DNA of 64,000 bases. It comes from Microbulbifer yueqingensis. Its GTDB lineage: Bacteria; Pseudomonadota; Gammaproteobacteria; Pseudomonadales; Cellvibrionaceae. How positions within the stretch are numbered: the first letter of the stretch is position 1; the number at the start of each line of letters is the position of its first letter. The DNA lies in contig NZ_FNFH01000004.1 of the NCBI RefSeq assembly GCF_900100355.1, forward strand, positions 124,001-188,000, in the 5' to 3' direction. Of this stretch, positions 17,556 to 27,617 are shown one piece after another. The position numbers and the translations under genes were made by a program. The notes under the pieces were generated by a model that saw nothing but the letters and a program-made list of their open reading frames with translations, ran no database searches and had not been told where the DNA came from.

Positions 17556-18431
17556 TTAACCGAAGCGGCCGGTGATATAGGCTTCTGTCAGTTCGTGTTC
17601 GGGATTGGTGAACACCGTCTCGGTATCGTTGACTTCCACCAGGTGCCCCAGGTGGAAGTAGGCGGTGCGCTGGCTGACCCGCGCCGCCTGCTGCATCGAG
17701 TGGGTAACGATGGCGATGGTGTAGTTTTCGCGCAGCTCGTCGATGAGCTCCTCGATGCGCGCAGTGGCGATGGGGTCCAGGGCCGAGCAGGGCTCGTCCA
17801 TCAGGATCACCTCGGGGCTCACGGCGATGGCGCGGGCAATACACAGGCGCTGCTGCTGGCCGCCGGAGAGACCGGTGCCCGGCTTGTCCAGCCGGTCCTT
17901 CACCTCGTTCCAGAGCCCTGCGCGGCGCAGGCTGTTCTCGACAATCTCATCGAGTTCCGCGCGGCGGCTGGCAATACCGTGAATCTTGGGACCGTAGGCC
18001 ACGTTCTCATAAATCGTCTTGGGAAAGGGATTGGGCTTCTGGAATACCATGCCCACCCGCGCGCGCAGCGGTACCACATCCACCTTCGGGCCGTAAATCG
18101 GCTCGCCGTCCAGCGTCAGGTCGCCCTCGACGCGACAACTCTCGATGGTGTCGTTCATGCGGTTGATGCAACGCAGGAAGGTGGACTTGCCACAGCCGGA
18201 GGGGCCGATCATGGCCACCACCTCGTTGCGGCCGATATCCAGGCTGACATCGTGAATGGCCTGGGTCTCGCCGTAGAAGACGTTGACATTGCGCATGCTC
18301 AGCTTGGCGTCATCGCACAGTGGGTGGCCGACGGTCTCGCTTACCCTGGTATTGGTATTCACAGCGTCCTGTTCCGGTTGTTCGGTTGCAGCCGGTGCAG
18401 TAGTGCCGGCGTCGAGGGTCATGGTAGTCAT
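17556..18431 (-). CDS. pstB: Phosphate ABC transporter ATP-binding protein PstB
   Basis: This 291-residue ABC ATPase has Walker [10 protein letters not shown] at residues 76-84, the PstB-specific [10 protein letters not shown] stretch, the [14 protein letters not shown] signature, Walker [14 protein letters not shown] and the switch His ([11 protein letters not shown]). It carries an N-terminal extension of about 40 residues rich in Ala/Thr/Glu compared with E. coli PstB (257 aa). It powers phosphate import with PstA and PstC. Gaps of 25 bases to pstA and 41 to phoU put it in the same operon. Confidence 0.97.
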   Translation of the reverse strand: MTTMTLDAGTTAPAATEQPEQDAVNTNTRVSETVGHPLCDDAKLSMRNVNVFYGETQAIHDVSLDIGRNEVVAMIGPSGCGKSTFLRCINRMNDTIESCRVEGDLTLDGEPIYGPKVDVVPLRARVGMVFQKPNPFPKTIYENVAYGPKIHGIASRRAELDEIVENSLRRAGLWNEVKDRLDKPGTGLSGGQQQRLCIARAIAVSPEVILMDEPCSALDPIATARIEELIDELRENYTIAIVTHSMQQAARVSQRTAYFHLGHLVEVNDTETVFTNPEHELTEAYITGRFG

Positions 18432-18456
18432 GCAATCAGTCCCAGTTTATCAGCCG

Positions 18457-19743
18457 CTACCAGCGGCGCTCGAGTTTCTTGCGCAGCCAGACGGCACTGG
18501 CATTCATCACGATCAGTACGCTCAGCAGCACCATGATCGCCGCGGAGGTCTTCTCGACGAACGCGCGCTCGGGGCTGTCCGCCCACAGGAAGATCTGTAC
18601 CGGCAGTACCGTGGCCGGGTCGGTGACGCCACCAGGCACATCGACAATAAAGGCCACCATGCCGATCATCAGCAGCGGCGCCGTTTCCCCCAGCGCCTGC
18701 GCCATACCGATAATGGCGCCGGTCAGCATGCCGGGCATCGCCAGCGGCAGCACGTGGTGCAGGACCACCTGCATACGCGAGGCACCCATGCCCATCGCTG
18801 CCTCGCGGATCGAGGGCGGGACCGATTTCAGCGCCGCGCGGCTGGAGATGATAATGGTGGGCAGGGTCATCAGGGTCAGTACCAGGCCGCCCACCAGCGG
18901 CGCGGAGCGCGGCAGCTCAAAGAAGTTGATGAAAATCGCCAGGCCCAGCAGGCCGAACACGATGGAGGGCACCGCTGCGAGATTGTTGATATTCACTTCG
19001 ATCAGGTCGGTCCAGCGATTCCTGGGTGCGAACTCCTCCAGGTAGATGGCCGCCGCCACGCCGATAGGGAAGGACAGCGCCAGGGTTACCAGCAGGGTGA
19101 GCAGGGAGCCCACCAGCGCCGCACGGATACCCGCCTGTTCCGGCTCGCGCGAGTCGCCGTTAGTGAAGAAAGTGGTATTGAAGCGCTTTTTCAGCTCACC
19201 ACTCTCGGCCAGCTGCTCCACCCAGCCCGCCATGCGCTCGGAGGTGCGGCCACGGAAACCGCCGGCGGAATCATCCAGGCTCTTGTAAAAAGTGTCCACG
19301 TCATCGTCGGCCGCGAACCAGACCTTCTCCGTCTTGCCGAGCAACTCCGGATTGGCGGCGAGACGGTCGCGCAGGGTGAAGGGCGCACCGGTGGAAACCA
19401 GCGAGTAGAGCTCGCGCTTCTCACTGCGGCCGGAGACGTCGGGGAACCGCTCGCGCAGGGCCTCGCGTACCACGCCGGTGAAGTTGGCCCAGGTGAGGCT
19501 CTCCTCGTCGACGGTGTCGATACCCAGCTCCGCCGCGTCGTAGGTCACCTCCAGCTGCACCGCCGTTTGCACGAAGGCGCCGCTGCCCTTGCTGATGATA
19601 TCTGTAAACAGCACCAGTACTGCCAGCACACCGAAAGCGATGCTGGCGATACCGAGGCCGCGAAACAGTTTTTCCTTGCGGTGGCGGCGGGCGAGGCTCT
19701 GCTCGATTCGCTCGCGCACCTGGGCTTGGCTCAGATCAGTCAT
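18457..19743 (-). CDS. pstA: Phosphate ABC transporter permease PstA (with large periplasmic insertion)
   Basis: The 428-residue permease has a single N-terminal helix (about residues 28-48), then a soluble insertion of roughly 150 residues, then the normal permease core with the EAA-type loop (IREAAMGMGASRMQVVLHHVL). E. coli PstA is under 300 residues; the insertion corresponds to the DUF3333-type extension seen in Pseudomonas and Vibrio relatives. Its start overlaps the pstC stop by 8 bases. Together with PstC it forms the phosphate channel in the inner membrane. Confidence 0.95.
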   Translation of the reverse strand: MTDLSQAQVRERIEQSLARRHRKEKLFRGLGIASIAFGVLAVLVLFTDIISKGSGAFVQTAVQLEVTYDAAELGIDTVDEESLTWANFTGVVREALRERFPDVSGRSEKRELYSLVSTGAPFTLRDRLAANPELLGKTEKVWFAADDDVDTFYKSLDDSAGGFRGRTSERMAGWVEQLAESGELKKRFNTTFFTNGDSREPEQAGIRAALVGSLLTLLVTLALSFPIGVAAAIYLEEFAPRNRWTDLIEVNINNLAAVPSIVFGLLGLAIFINFFELPRSAPLVGGLVLTLMTLPTIIISSRAALKSVPPSIREAAMGMGASRMQVVLHHVLPLAMPGMLTGAIIGMAQALGETAPLLMIGMVAFIVDVPGGVTDPATVLPVQIFLWADSPERAFVEKTSAAIMVLLSVLIVMNASAVWLRKKLERRW

Positions 19744-21115
19744 ACTGTTCCCGGTATTTCTTCACTACATGAAGGGCGATAAAGTTCAGCACCAGCGTGG
19801 ACAAAAACAGCATCAGGCCCAGCGCGAACGCCGCCAGGGTCTTGGGGCTGTCGAATTCCTGGTCGCCCACCAGCAGGGTGACAATCTGCACCGTCACGGT
19901 GGTGACCGATTCCAGCGGGTTGGCGGTGAGGTTAGCGGCCAGGCCGGCGGCCATCACCACGATCATGGTCTCGCCGATGGCGCGGGACACTGCCAGCAGC
20001 ACGCCGCCGACGATCCCCGGCAGCGCCGCCGGGATAACTACCCTGCGGATCGTCTCGGAGCGTGTGGAACCGAGCCCCAGGGCGCCATCGCGCAGGGACT
20101 GCGGTACCGCGTTGATGACGTCGTCCGACAGCGACGACACGAACGGGATGATCATCACCCCCATCACCAGGCCTGCCGCCAGCGCACTCTCGCTGGAGGC
20201 CTCCAGGCCGATCGAGGTCGCCACATCACGGACGAAAGGAGCCACGGTCAGCGCGGCAAAGAAGCCGTACACCACGGTCGGCACACCGGCCAGGATTTCC
20301 AACACCGGCTTGGCCAGCGAGCGCACCCGGCTGCTGGCATATTCGGCCAGGTAAATGGCCGACATCAGGCCAACTGGTACCGCCACGAACATGGCAATCG
20401 CCGACACCATCAGGGTGCCGGTAAACAGCGGCACCGCGCCGAAAGCGCCACTGGAGCCCACCTGGTCGGCGCGCAGGGCCATCTGCGGGCTCCAGTGCAG
20501 GCCAAACAGGAACTCGGTGACGGGTACCGACTGGAAGAAGCGCAGCGACTCGAACAGCACCGACAGCAGAATGCCGACGGTAGTGAGGATCGCGGCGCTG
20601 GCGCAACCGACCAGCAAAGCGCGCAGGACCTTCTCCACCTTTTCGCGGGCGCGCAGTTCCGGCGAGAAGCGCAACAGTGCAAAGGCGGCCAGTCCGATGG
20701 AAAGGACCAGGACCATAGCGGTCTGCAGTAGCTGTGCCGTCTGCTGCAGGCTGGTAAGGCGTTCGGCGGCGGCCTTGACCTGTGCCGTAGGCTCGCCGAA
20801 CAGACTGCCGGCAGCCTGGTTCTGGATCTGCGCGTAGAGCAGGTCGCGCCCGGCGATGGTATCGGGCCTGTCCGCGAGGGAGCCCATCACCAGCGAGCGG
20901 ATGATCGGGTCATCGAACACGAGCCAGGCAGCCAGCAGGATCAGCGCCGGCAATCCGCACCACAGGGCCGCGTGGGTACCGTAGTAGCTGGGCAGGGAGG
21001 CCAGGTTGCGCATGCCACCGCGGCTGCGGGCCGCCGCCAGTGCGCGACTGAAGCCGGTGCCGTATACCACCAGTACCAGCAGCAGCAGCATTGCAAAAAG
21101 TGTTGGTGTCTGCAT
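19736..21115 (-). CDS. pstC: Phosphate ABC transporter permease PstC (long form)
   Basis: The 459-residue permease has an N-terminal helix pair (residues 3-25 and about 50-70), a periplasmic loop of roughly 65 residues with an AAAERLTSLQQ helix, and a C-terminal core with the EAA-type loop (LRDGALGLGSTRSETIRRVV). It is about 140 residues longer than E. coli PstC, paralleling the enlarged PstA. The ATG at 21115 was chosen; an upstream in-frame TTG at 21148 would add 11 residues. It is separated from pstS by 154 bases containing a hairpin. Confidence 0.94.
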   Translation of the reverse strand: MQTPTLFAMLLLLVLVVYGTGFSRALAAARSRGGMRNLASLPSYYGTHAALWCGLPALILLAAWLVFDDPIIRSLVMGSLADRPDTIAGRDLLYAQIQNQAAGSLFGEPTAQVKAAAERLTSLQQTAQLLQTAMVLVLSIGLAAFALLRFSPELRAREKVEKVLRALLVGCASAAILTTVGILLSVLFESLRFFQSVPVTEFLFGLHWSPQMALRADQVGSSGAFGAVPLFTGTLMVSAIAMFVAVPVGLMSAIYLAEYASSRVRSLAKPVLEILAGVPTVVYGFFAALTVAPFVRDVATSIGLEASSESALAAGLVMGVMIIPFVSSLSDDVINAVPQSLRDGALGLGSTRSETIRRVVIPAALPGIVGGVLLAVSRAIGETMIVVMAAGLAANLTANPLESVTTVTVQIVTLLVGDQEFDSPKTLAAFALGLMLFLSTLVLNFIALHVVKKYREQYD

Positions 21116-21209
21116 CGATTTTCCGCGTTCGGGATTTTTTACCGGCAATCAACCGGTCTTTATTTACTGTGAGTGCATTGCCCGCGAGCGGGCTGGTTAA
21201 TACAAGAAA

Positions 21210-21233
21210 GGCCAAGCCCCTGCGGGCTTGGCC
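21210..21233 (-). terminator. Hairpin between pstS and pstC (attenuator-like)
   Basis: Perfect 10-bp arms GGCCAAGCCC / GGGCTTGGCC with a 4-base loop lie 36 bases after the pstS stop. On the minus strand it is followed by TTTCTTGTATT, an imperfect T-tract. Partial termination or 3'-end protection here would give more PstS than permease. Confidence 0.7.
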
Positions 21234-21269
21234 GGTAATTCCCTTTACCTTGTCTTTAGCCGAGGAGCG

Positions 21270-22337
21270 TTACTGCTTCTTGGCCAGGTTGCCGAGCGCG
21301 TTCATTTTGCGCACGTTCTGGGCCACCTGCTCGCGGCGCTCTTCCGGCAGCGGGATCATGCCCTTGTCGGCCAGGTAACCGTCCTCGCCCCAGGCGCGCT
21401 CGCTGGTGAACTCGGCCAGGAACTGCTTCATGCCCGGGATCACGTCAGCATGCTGCTTCTTCACATAGATGAACAGCGGGCGGGATACCGGGTAGCTCTG
21501 GTCGGCGATGCTGTCGAAAGTGGGTTGCTCACCCTCGATGACAGAACCCTGCACCTTGTCGGAATTCTGGTCCAGGAAGCTGAAGCCGAAGACGCCCAGC
21601 GCATCCGGGTTGGCCACCAGCTTATTCACGATCAGGTTGTCGTTCTCGCCTGCCTCCACGTAGGCGCCGTCCTCGCGAATGTTGTGGCAGATAGCCTTGT
21701 AGGCATTCTTGTCTTCACTCTTCTTGGCGGCAATCCAGCCGAACTTCTTGCAGCCGCCTTCCATCGCCAGCTCGACGAAGGCATCGCGGGTACCGGAAGT
21801 GGGGGGCGGACCCAGCACCTCGATCCTGGTGTTCGGCAGCGCCGGGTTCACGTCCTTCCAGGTCTTGTAGGGATTGGCCACCAGGGTCTCGGAACCATCG
21901 GGGTTGGGCACTTCCTTGGCCAACGCGAGAAAGATGTCCTTGCGGCTCAGGTTGTAGCGCTTGGCGCTCCTGGCGTTGGCCAGCACGATGCCGTCGTAGC
22001 CCACCTGTACCTCAACCACGTCCACGCCGTTTTCGTTACACATCTCCAGCTCGGACTGCTTGATGCGGCGGGAGGCGCCGGTAATATCGGCGGTCCCCTC
22101 ACCGACCCCCTGGCAGAACAGCTTCATGCCGCCGCCGGTGCCGGTGGATTCCACCACCGGGGTCTTGAACTGGGTCGCACGGCTGAATCGCTCGGCCACC
22201 GTGGTGGTGAACGGGTAGACGGTGGACGAGCCGACGATGCTGATATGGTCGCGTGCCGCCATGGCCGCCTGGGAAGCCGCGACGGTCAGGACCGCCAGGG
22301 AGGAGGCCAGGATTTTGCTAACAGGGCGCTTGTTCAT
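21270..22337 (-). CDS. pstS: Phosphate-binding periplasmic protein PstS
   Basis: The 355-residue product has a signal peptide ending near ASQAAMAA. The mature protein carries phosphate-binding signatures: IVGSSTVYPFT at the start, TGGGMKLFCQG, DITGASR and PTSGTRDAFVEL. It delivers phosphate to PstCA. The ATG at 22337 has a GGAG Shine-Dalgarno; the ATG 9 codons upstream precedes the signal peptide less well. It is first in pstSCAB-phoU and is preceded by a Pho box. Confidence 0.96.
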   Translation of the reverse strand: MNKRPVSKILASSLAVLTVAASQAAMAARDHISIVGSSTVYPFTTTVAERFSRATQFKTPVVESTGTGGGMKLFCQGVGEGTADITGASRRIKQSELEMCNENGVDVVEVQVGYDGIVLANARSAKRYNLSRKDIFLALAKEVPNPDGSETLVANPYKTWKDVNPALPNTRIEVLGPPPTSGTRDAFVELAMEGGCKKFGWIAAKKSEDKNAYKAICHNIREDGAYVEAGENDNLIVNKLVANPDALGVFGFSFLDQNSDKVQGSVIEGEQPTFDSIADQSYPVSRPLFIYVKKQHADVIPGMKQFLAEFTSERAWGEDGYLADKGMIPLPEERREQVAQNVRKMNALGNLAKKQ

Positions 22338-22390
22338 GCGTTGCTCCGGTGTGTTTGCATTCAATTCACGCGGCGATGCTAGGTAGAACG

Positions 22391-22435
22391 GGTGACGATT
22401 CTATGAATGGAATGTGACAAAGAGGTTACATACCG
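22391..22435 (-). promoter_or_regulatory. Pho box array and -10 of pstSCAB-phoU
   Basis: On the minus strand ATGTAACCTCTTTGTCAC (22431-22414) is a PhoB site, followed 10 bases later by a TAGAAT -10 element (22403-22398). The plus-strand copy shows GTGAC/GTTAC units starting at 22392, 22414 and 22425, with a degenerate unit at 22403, so all four keep an 11-base period. Confidence 0.82.
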
Positions 22436-22528
22436 CCTTGTTTGCCCTCCGCGGGGACACTGGCGCCCGCATGGCGCCGGGGTTACTCTCTGCACACAGA
22501 ACAATAAGATGACGAGAGAGGCTTCCCC

Positions 22529-23104
22529 ATGTCCCCCTTACTCGCCTGCGCGCGCGGGCTCGACCGGCTGGCCACAGGCGCGGGCCGGCTGCTGGGCTGG
22601 TTCACCCTGGCCATGGTGGTCCTGCAGAGTGCGGTGGTGATACTGCGCTACGGCTTCAGCGGTGGCTCGCTGGCACTGCAGGACGCGGTGGTCTACCTGC
22701 ACGGAGCCGCTTTCATGCTGGGCCTGGCCTATGCCCTGCAGACCGACGCCCATGTGCGGGTGGATGTCTTCTACCGGCGCATGGGCCCGCGCGGCAAGGC
22801 CTGGGTCAACGCCGTCGGCACCCTGGTGTTCCTGCTGCCGCTGTGCGCCTTCATCCTCGCCGGCAGCTGGCATTTCGTGGCCAGCAGCTGGGCGGTGCGC
22901 GAGACCGGGGCCAGCGCCGACAGCCTGGGCGGAATATTCCTGCTCAAGAGCCTGATCCCCCTGGCGGCGGTCACCCTGGCGCTGCAGGGCCTGGCCCAGC
23001 TGGCCCGGGCTGTGGCAACCCTGGCACAGGTGGAGTCACCGCCCCCAAAGCCGCAAGCGGTGCGCGAATCCTCACCCCGCGTGGCTGAGGAGGTGGGCGC
23101 ATGA
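22529..23104 (+). CDS. TRAP transporter small permease (DctQ type)
   Basis: The 191-residue protein has four hydrophobic helices and the DctQ-type motif LQTDAHVRVDVFYRRMGPRG between helices 2 and 3. It forms the small membrane subunit of a tripartite ATP-independent periplasmic transporter. The C-terminal 30 residues are a Pro/Glu/Ala-rich tail. It starts after an AGAGAGG ribosome site and overlaps the large permease gene by 4 bases (ATGA). No substrate-binding protein gene adjoins it; the nearest candidate is the dctP-like gene 11-12 kb downstream. Confidence 0.92.
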   Translation: MSPLLACARGLDRLATGAGRLLGWFTLAMVVLQSAVVILRYGFSGGSLALQDAVVYLHGAAFMLGLAYALQTDAHVRVDVFYRRMGPRGKAWVNAVGTLVFLLPLCAFILAGSWHFVASSWAVRETGASADSLGGIFLLKSLIPLAAVTLALQGLAQLARAVATLAQVESPPPKPQAVRESSPRVAEEVGA

Positions 23105-24462
23105 TGGAGCTGGTGCCCCTGCTGATGTTCGTCGCGGTGTGCGCGGCATTGATGTTCGGCTACCCGGTGGCCTTCACCCTGGGCGGCACGGCGCTGCTGG
23201 CGGCCGGACTTGGAATTGTCACCGGGGTATTCGACCCGGAGTTGCTGCGCGCCTTCCCGGACCGGCTGTTCGGCATCATGCAGAACGGCACCCTGATGGC
23301 GGTGCCGCTGTTCGTGCTGATGGGCGTGATGCTGGAACGCGCACGCATCGCCGAGGAACTGCTGGTGAACCTGGCCCGGGTCTTTTCGCGGGTGCCCGCG
23401 GGCATGGCGGTGTCGGTGGTGGTGGTGGGCGCGCTGCTGGCCGCGAGTACCGGTATCGTGGGCGCCACGGTGGTGACCATGGGCCTGATGTCGCTGCCCA
23501 CCATGCTGAACCGCGGCTACTCGCCGCGGCTCGCCACCGGCACCATCTGCGCCACCGGTACGCTGGGGCAGATCATCCCGCCCTCCATCGCCCTGGTATT
23601 GCTGGGGGACACCCTGTCCAACGCCTACCAGCAGGCGCAGCTGTCGGCGGGGATCTTCAATCCCAAGCCTGTGAGTGTCGGTGACCTGTTCGTGGGCGCC
23701 ATAGTGCCCGGCCTGTTGCTGGTGACCGCGTACATCGTCTACCTCTTGTTCGTGGCCCGGCGCGAGCCGGCGGTGGCCCGCACGAACGACGAGCAGGTGG
23801 ACCTGGTGGAGACACTGAAAAGCCTGGTGCCGCCGATTGCACTGATGGTGCTGGTGCTGGGCTCCATCATCAGCGGCGCCGCGACGCCCACGGAGGCCGC
23901 GGCAGTCGGCGCGCTGGGGGCGGGCATCCTGGCCTTCAGCCGGGGTGCGCTGAACCGGGATCGCGCCGGCGAGGTGGGACGCAGTACGCTGCAGGTGACC
24001 GCGATGGTATTCGCCATCCTGATCGGCGCCTCGCTGTTTTCGCTGGTCTTCCGCGGCTACGACGGCGAGGAACTGGTGACCGGCTTCTTCAATAGCCTGC
24101 CTGGCGGGGTGGTGGGAGCGACCCTGCTGGTGATGGTGGTGATCTTCCTGCTGGGCTTTATTCTCGACTTTATCGAGATCACCTTCGTGGTGGTGCCCAT
24201 CGTCGGGCCGGTGTTGCTGGCCATGGGCGTGGATCCGGTGTGGCTGGGAATCATGATCGCCATCAACCTGCAGACTTCCTTCCTCACACCACCGTTCGGC
24301 TTCGCGCTCTTCTACCTGCGCGGGGTGGCGCCGGAGGAGGTGGCCACCGGGGCCATCTACCGCGGGGTGGTGCCGTTCATCGCTATCCAGCTACTGGTGA
24401 TGTGCCTGCTGGCCCTCTGGCCGTCCCTGGCCACCTGGCTACCGGCGGCGCTGGCCGGCTGA
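23101..24462 (+). CDS. TRAP transporter large permease (DctM type)
   Basis: This 453-residue membrane protein has about 12 hydrophobic segments and typical DctM signatures: FGYPVAFTLGG near the N-terminus, STGIVGATVVTMGLMSLPTM, and NLQTSFLTPPFGFALFYLRGV near the C-terminus. It uses a sodium gradient to import organic acids delivered by a periplasmic binding protein. It is coupled to the small permease by a 4-base overlap and converges on cusA across 32 bases. Substrate is probably a carboxylate; a 2-oxoacid is possible given the TakP-like dctP in the window. Confidence 0.93.
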   Translation: MMELVPLLMFVAVCAALMFGYPVAFTLGGTALLAAGLGIVTGVFDPELLRAFPDRLFGIMQNGTLMAVPLFVLMGVMLERARIAEELLVNLARVFSRVPAGMAVSVVVVGALLAASTGIVGATVVTMGLMSLPTMLNRGYSPRLATGTICATGTLGQIIPPSIALVLLGDTLSNAYQQAQLSAGIFNPKPVSVGDLFVGAIVPGLLLVTAYIVYLLFVARREPAVARTNDEQVDLVETLKSLVPPIALMVLVLGSIISGAATPTEAAAVGALGAGILAFSRGALNRDRAGEVGRSTLQVTAMVFAILIGASLFSLVFRGYDGEELVTGFFNSLPGGVVGATLLVMVVIFLLGFILDFIEITFVVVPIVGPVLLAMGVDPVWLGIMIAINLQTSFLTPPFGFALFYLRGVAPEEVATGAIYRGVVPFIAIQLLVMCLLALWPSLATWLPAALAG

Positions 24463-24494
24463 CCGGCGCCCGGAAACGGGCGCGGTTCACGGGC

Positions 24495-27400
24495 CTAGCG
24501 GGCCAGCCCGCGGCCCTTCCACAGCCGGTACACCGCCGGCAGCACCAGCAGCGTGAGCAGCATGGCACTGACCATGCCGCCCACCATGGGGGCGGCGATA
24601 CGCTGCATCACCTCGGAGCCGACACCGCCGCCCAGCATCACCGGCACCAGGCCGATAAACACCGTGGCGGTGGTCATCAGCACCGGCCGCATACGCTGGC
24701 CGGCGCCGCTGCGGATAGCCTGTTCCAGGTCGCCGAGGCGCAGCTGCTCGCCGGCTTCCTGTGCACGCCGGCGGGCCGCCGCCCAGGCCTGGTTCAGGTA
24801 CACCAGCATGATCACGCCGATCTCCACCGCCACGCCGGCCAGGGCGATAAAGCCGACACCCACCGCCACCGACAGGTTGTAGCCCAGCCAGTGCAGCAGC
24901 CACAGGCCGCCGATCAGCGCCAGCGGCAGGGTGCCCATGATCACCAGCACCTCGCTGAAGCGCCGGAAGCTCAGGTACAACAGCAGTACGATGATGGCCA
25001 GGGTCAGCGGCAACAACAGTCCGAGCCGCTCGCGCGCCCGCTCCATGTACTCGTACTGGCCCGACCAGGCCAGCGAGTAGCCCGGCGGCAGATCCAGCCG
25101 GTCGGCGACCACCTGCTGCGCTTCCTCCACCCAGGAACCCAGGTCGCGCCCGGCGATATCGATGTACACCCAGCCGTTGGGGCGGGCGTTCTCGGTCTTG
25201 ATCATCGGCGGGCCATCGGCCACCGCCACTTGCGCCACATCGCCCAGGGCCAGGTGGCTGCCATTGGGCGCCACCAGCGGCAGCGCCCGCAGGCGGTCCG
25301 GGGAATCGCGCCAGTCCTGCGGATAGCGCAGGTTGACCGGGTAACGTTCCAGCCCCTCGACAGTCTCCGCCACCTTTCGCCCACCCACTGCGGTGTCCAC
25401 CACCGCCTGCACATCGGCAATGTTGAGCCCGTAGCGGGCCGCGCGGGCGCGGTCAATATCGATATCCAGGTAGCGGCCGCCCTCGACCCGCTCGGCGTAG
25501 ACCGAGGTGGTGCCCGGCACCTCCATCAGCACCTGCTCCAGGCGCTTGCCGATCGACTCGATGCGCCCCAGGTCGGGCCCGGCCACCTTGACCCCCACCG
25601 GAGTCTTGATGCCGGTGGCGAGCATGTCGATGCGCGTCTTGATCGGCATCACCCAGGCGTTGGTGACGCCCGGGATCTGCACTGCCGCATCCAGCTCGGC
25701 GCGCAGCTTTTCCGGGGTCATCCCGGGTCGCCACTGCTCGCGGGGCTTGAAGCGGATGATGGTCTCCACCATGGTCAGCGGCGCCGGGTCGGTGGCGGTG
25801 TCCGCGCGGCCGATCTTGCCCCACACCTGTGCCACTTCCGGCACCGTCATGATCATCTTGTCGGTCTGCTGCAGCAGCTCGCGCGCCTTGCCGATGGAGA
25901 TACCCGGGTGGGTGCTGGGCATGTACATCAGGTCGCCCTCGTCCAGCGGCGGCATGAACTCGCTGCCCAGCTTCGCCAGGGGGTAGAGTGCACTGGCCAG
26001 CAACAGCAGGGCGGCGGCGATCACCAGGCGCGGGTGGCGCAGCACCAGCTCCAGCGCCGGGCGGTATACCGCGGTGAAACCCCGGTTGACCGGGTTGTCC
26101 CCCTCCGGGCGCACGCGGCCGCGGACGAAATAGCCCATCAGTACCGGCACCAGGGTGATGGCCAGTCCCGCCGCCACCGCCATGGCATAGGTCTTGGTGT
26201 AGGCCAGCGGCGCGAACAGGCGCCCCTCCTGGCCCTCCAGCGCGAACACCGGCAGGAAGCTGAGGGTGATGATCAGCAGGCTGAAGAACAGCGGCGGACC
26301 CACCTCTGTGGCCGCGCGGGCCACCAGCTGCCAGCGGTTGTCATCCGTGAGGCGCTCCCGCTCCATGTGCTTGTGCAGGTTCTCGATCATCACGATGGCG
26401 CCGTCCACCATGGCACCGATGGCGATGGCGATGCCGCCCAGGCTCATGATGTTGGCATTGATGCCCTGCAGGCGCATGATCACGAAGGCGCCGAGAATCC
26501 CCAGCGGCAGGCTGATGGCGATCACCAGCGACGAGCGCAGGTGGAACAGGAACAGGGCGCATACCAGCGCCACCACGATGAATTCCTCCAGCAGCTTGTG
26601 GCCCAGGTTGTCCACGGCACTGTCGATCAGCTCGCTGCGGTCGTAGGTGGGGACTATCTCCACCCCGGCCGGCAGGCTCTGCTGCAGCTCCTCCAGGCGC
26701 TGGGTCACCCGCTCGATCACCGCGCGAGCATTCTCGCCGAAGCGCATCACGATGATGCCGCCGACCGCCTCGCCCTCGCCGTCGAGCTCGGAGATGCCGC
26801 GGCGCATCTGCGGGCCGAGGCTGATATCCGCCACATCCCCCAGCAGCAGGGGGGTGCCGCGCTCGCCCACGCCCAGGGGCAGCTGGCGCAGGTCCTCCAG
26901 GCCGCGGATATAACCGCTGGCGCGCACCATGTACTCGGCCTCGCCCATCTCCACCACCGAGGCGCCGGATTCGCGGTTGCCGCGGGCGATGGCTTGCTCG
27001 ACGCTGGCCAGGCTCAGGTCGTAGGCGCGCAGGCGCAACGGGTCTACCTGCACCTGGTACTGGCGCACCATGCCGCCCACCGTCGCCACCTCGGCGACGC
27101 CGGGCAGGGTCTGGAGTTCATATTTGAGGAACCAGTCCTGCAGGCTGCGCAGCTGGGCCAGGTCATGGCGGCCACTGCGGTCCACCAGGGTGTAGCTGTA
27201 GATCCAGCCGACGCCGGTGGCGTCCGGGCCCAGCTCGGGGCTGGCGCCCTCCGGCAGTCGCGGCGCCACCTGGCTCAGGTACTCGAGCACCCGTGAGCGC
27301 GCCCAGTAGAGGTCCACATCGTCGTCGAAGATGACGTAGACGTAGGAATCGCCGAAAAAGGAGTAGCCGCGCACTGTCACCGCGTCAGGCACGGACAGCA

Positions 27401-27617
27401 TGGCGGTGGTCAGGGGATAGGTGACCTGGTCCTCCACCACCTGCGGTGCCTGGCCGGGATAGCGGGTCTTGATGATCACCTGCACATCGGACAGGTCCGG
27501 CAGCGCGTCGACCGGGGTCTGGCGCAGGCTGTAGAGGCCGCCCACCGCCAGCGCCACTGCCGCCAGCAGCACCAGGACGCGGTTGGCCAGGGACCAGTGG
27601 ATAATCCGCTCAATCAT
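24495..27617 (-). CDS. cusA: CusA-type Cu(I)/Ag(I) RND efflux pump
   Basis: The 1040-residue heavy-metal RND transporter starts [20 protein letters not shown], with 12 helices and two large periplasmic loops. Methionines 566 (LMYMPST), 616 (PAPLTMVET) and 665 (RIDMLATG) match in motif and 50/49 spacing the E. coli CusA triad M573/M623/M672, which supports copper/silver rather than Zn/Co/Cd. The helix 4 segment [20 protein letters not shown] is the conserved proton-relay helix. It overlaps cusB by 4 bases (ATGA) and is the last gene of the operon. Confidence 0.95.
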   Translation of the reverse strand: MIERIIHWSLANRVLVLLAAVALAVGGLYSLRQTPVDALPDLSDVQVIIKTRYPGQAPQVVEDQVTYPLTTAMLSVPDAVTVRGYSFFGDSYVYVIFDDDVDLYWARSRVLEYLSQVAPRLPEGASPELGPDATGVGWIYSYTLVDRSGRHDLAQLRSLQDWFLKYELQTLPGVAEVATVGGMVRQYQVQVDPLRLRAYDLSLASVEQAIARGNRESGASVVEMGEAEYMVRASGYIRGLEDLRQLPLGVGERGTPLLLGDVADISLGPQMRRGISELDGEGEAVGGIIVMRFGENARAVIERVTQRLEELQQSLPAGVEIVPTYDRSELIDSAVDNLGHKLLEEFIVVALVCALFLFHLRSSLVIAISLPLGILGAFVIMRLQGINANIMSLGGIAIAIGAMVDGAIVMIENLHKHMERERLTDDNRWQLVARAATEVGPPLFFSLLIITLSFLPVFALEGQEGRLFAPLAYTKTYAMAVAAGLAITLVPVLMGYFVRGRVRPEGDNPVNRGFTAVYRPALELVLRHPRLVIAAALLLLASALYPLAKLGSEFMPPLDEGDLMYMPSTHPGISIGKARELLQQTDKMIMTVPEVAQVWGKIGRADTATDPAPLTMVETIIRFKPREQWRPGMTPEKLRAELDAAVQIPGVTNAWVMPIKTRIDMLATGIKTPVGVKVAGPDLGRIESIGKRLEQVLMEVPGTTSVYAERVEGGRYLDIDIDRARAARYGLNIADVQAVVDTAVGGRKVAETVEGLERYPVNLRYPQDWRDSPDRLRALPLVAPNGSHLALGDVAQVAVADGPPMIKTENARPNGWVYIDIAGRDLGSWVEEAQQVVADRLDLPPGYSLAWSGQYEYMERARERLGLLLPLTLAIIVLLLYLSFRRFSEVLVIMGTLPLALIGGLWLLHWLGYNLSVAVGVGFIALAGVAVEIGVIMLVYLNQAWAAARRRAQEAGEQLRLGDLEQAIRSGAGQRMRPVLMTTATVFIGLVPVMLGGGVGSEVMQRIAAPMVGGMVSAMLLTLLVLPAVYRLWKGRGLAR

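Noticed and set aside
17515..17844. N-terminal extension of phoU
   Set aside because: The open frame continues upstream into pstB, but the extension is Arg/His-rich shadow sequence and the PhoU family begins at about 17514.
21116..21148. Upstream TTG start for pstC
   Set aside because: It would add 11 non-conserved residues; the ATG at 21115 has a GGAA ribosome site and begins the hydrophobic N-terminus directly.
24240..27296. 1018-codon plus-strand ORF antisense to cusA
   Set aside because: Its translation is dominated by His, Gln, Arg and Ala without any domain, while cusA on the other strand has the full RND family and metal-binding motifs. It is a GC-driven shadow.
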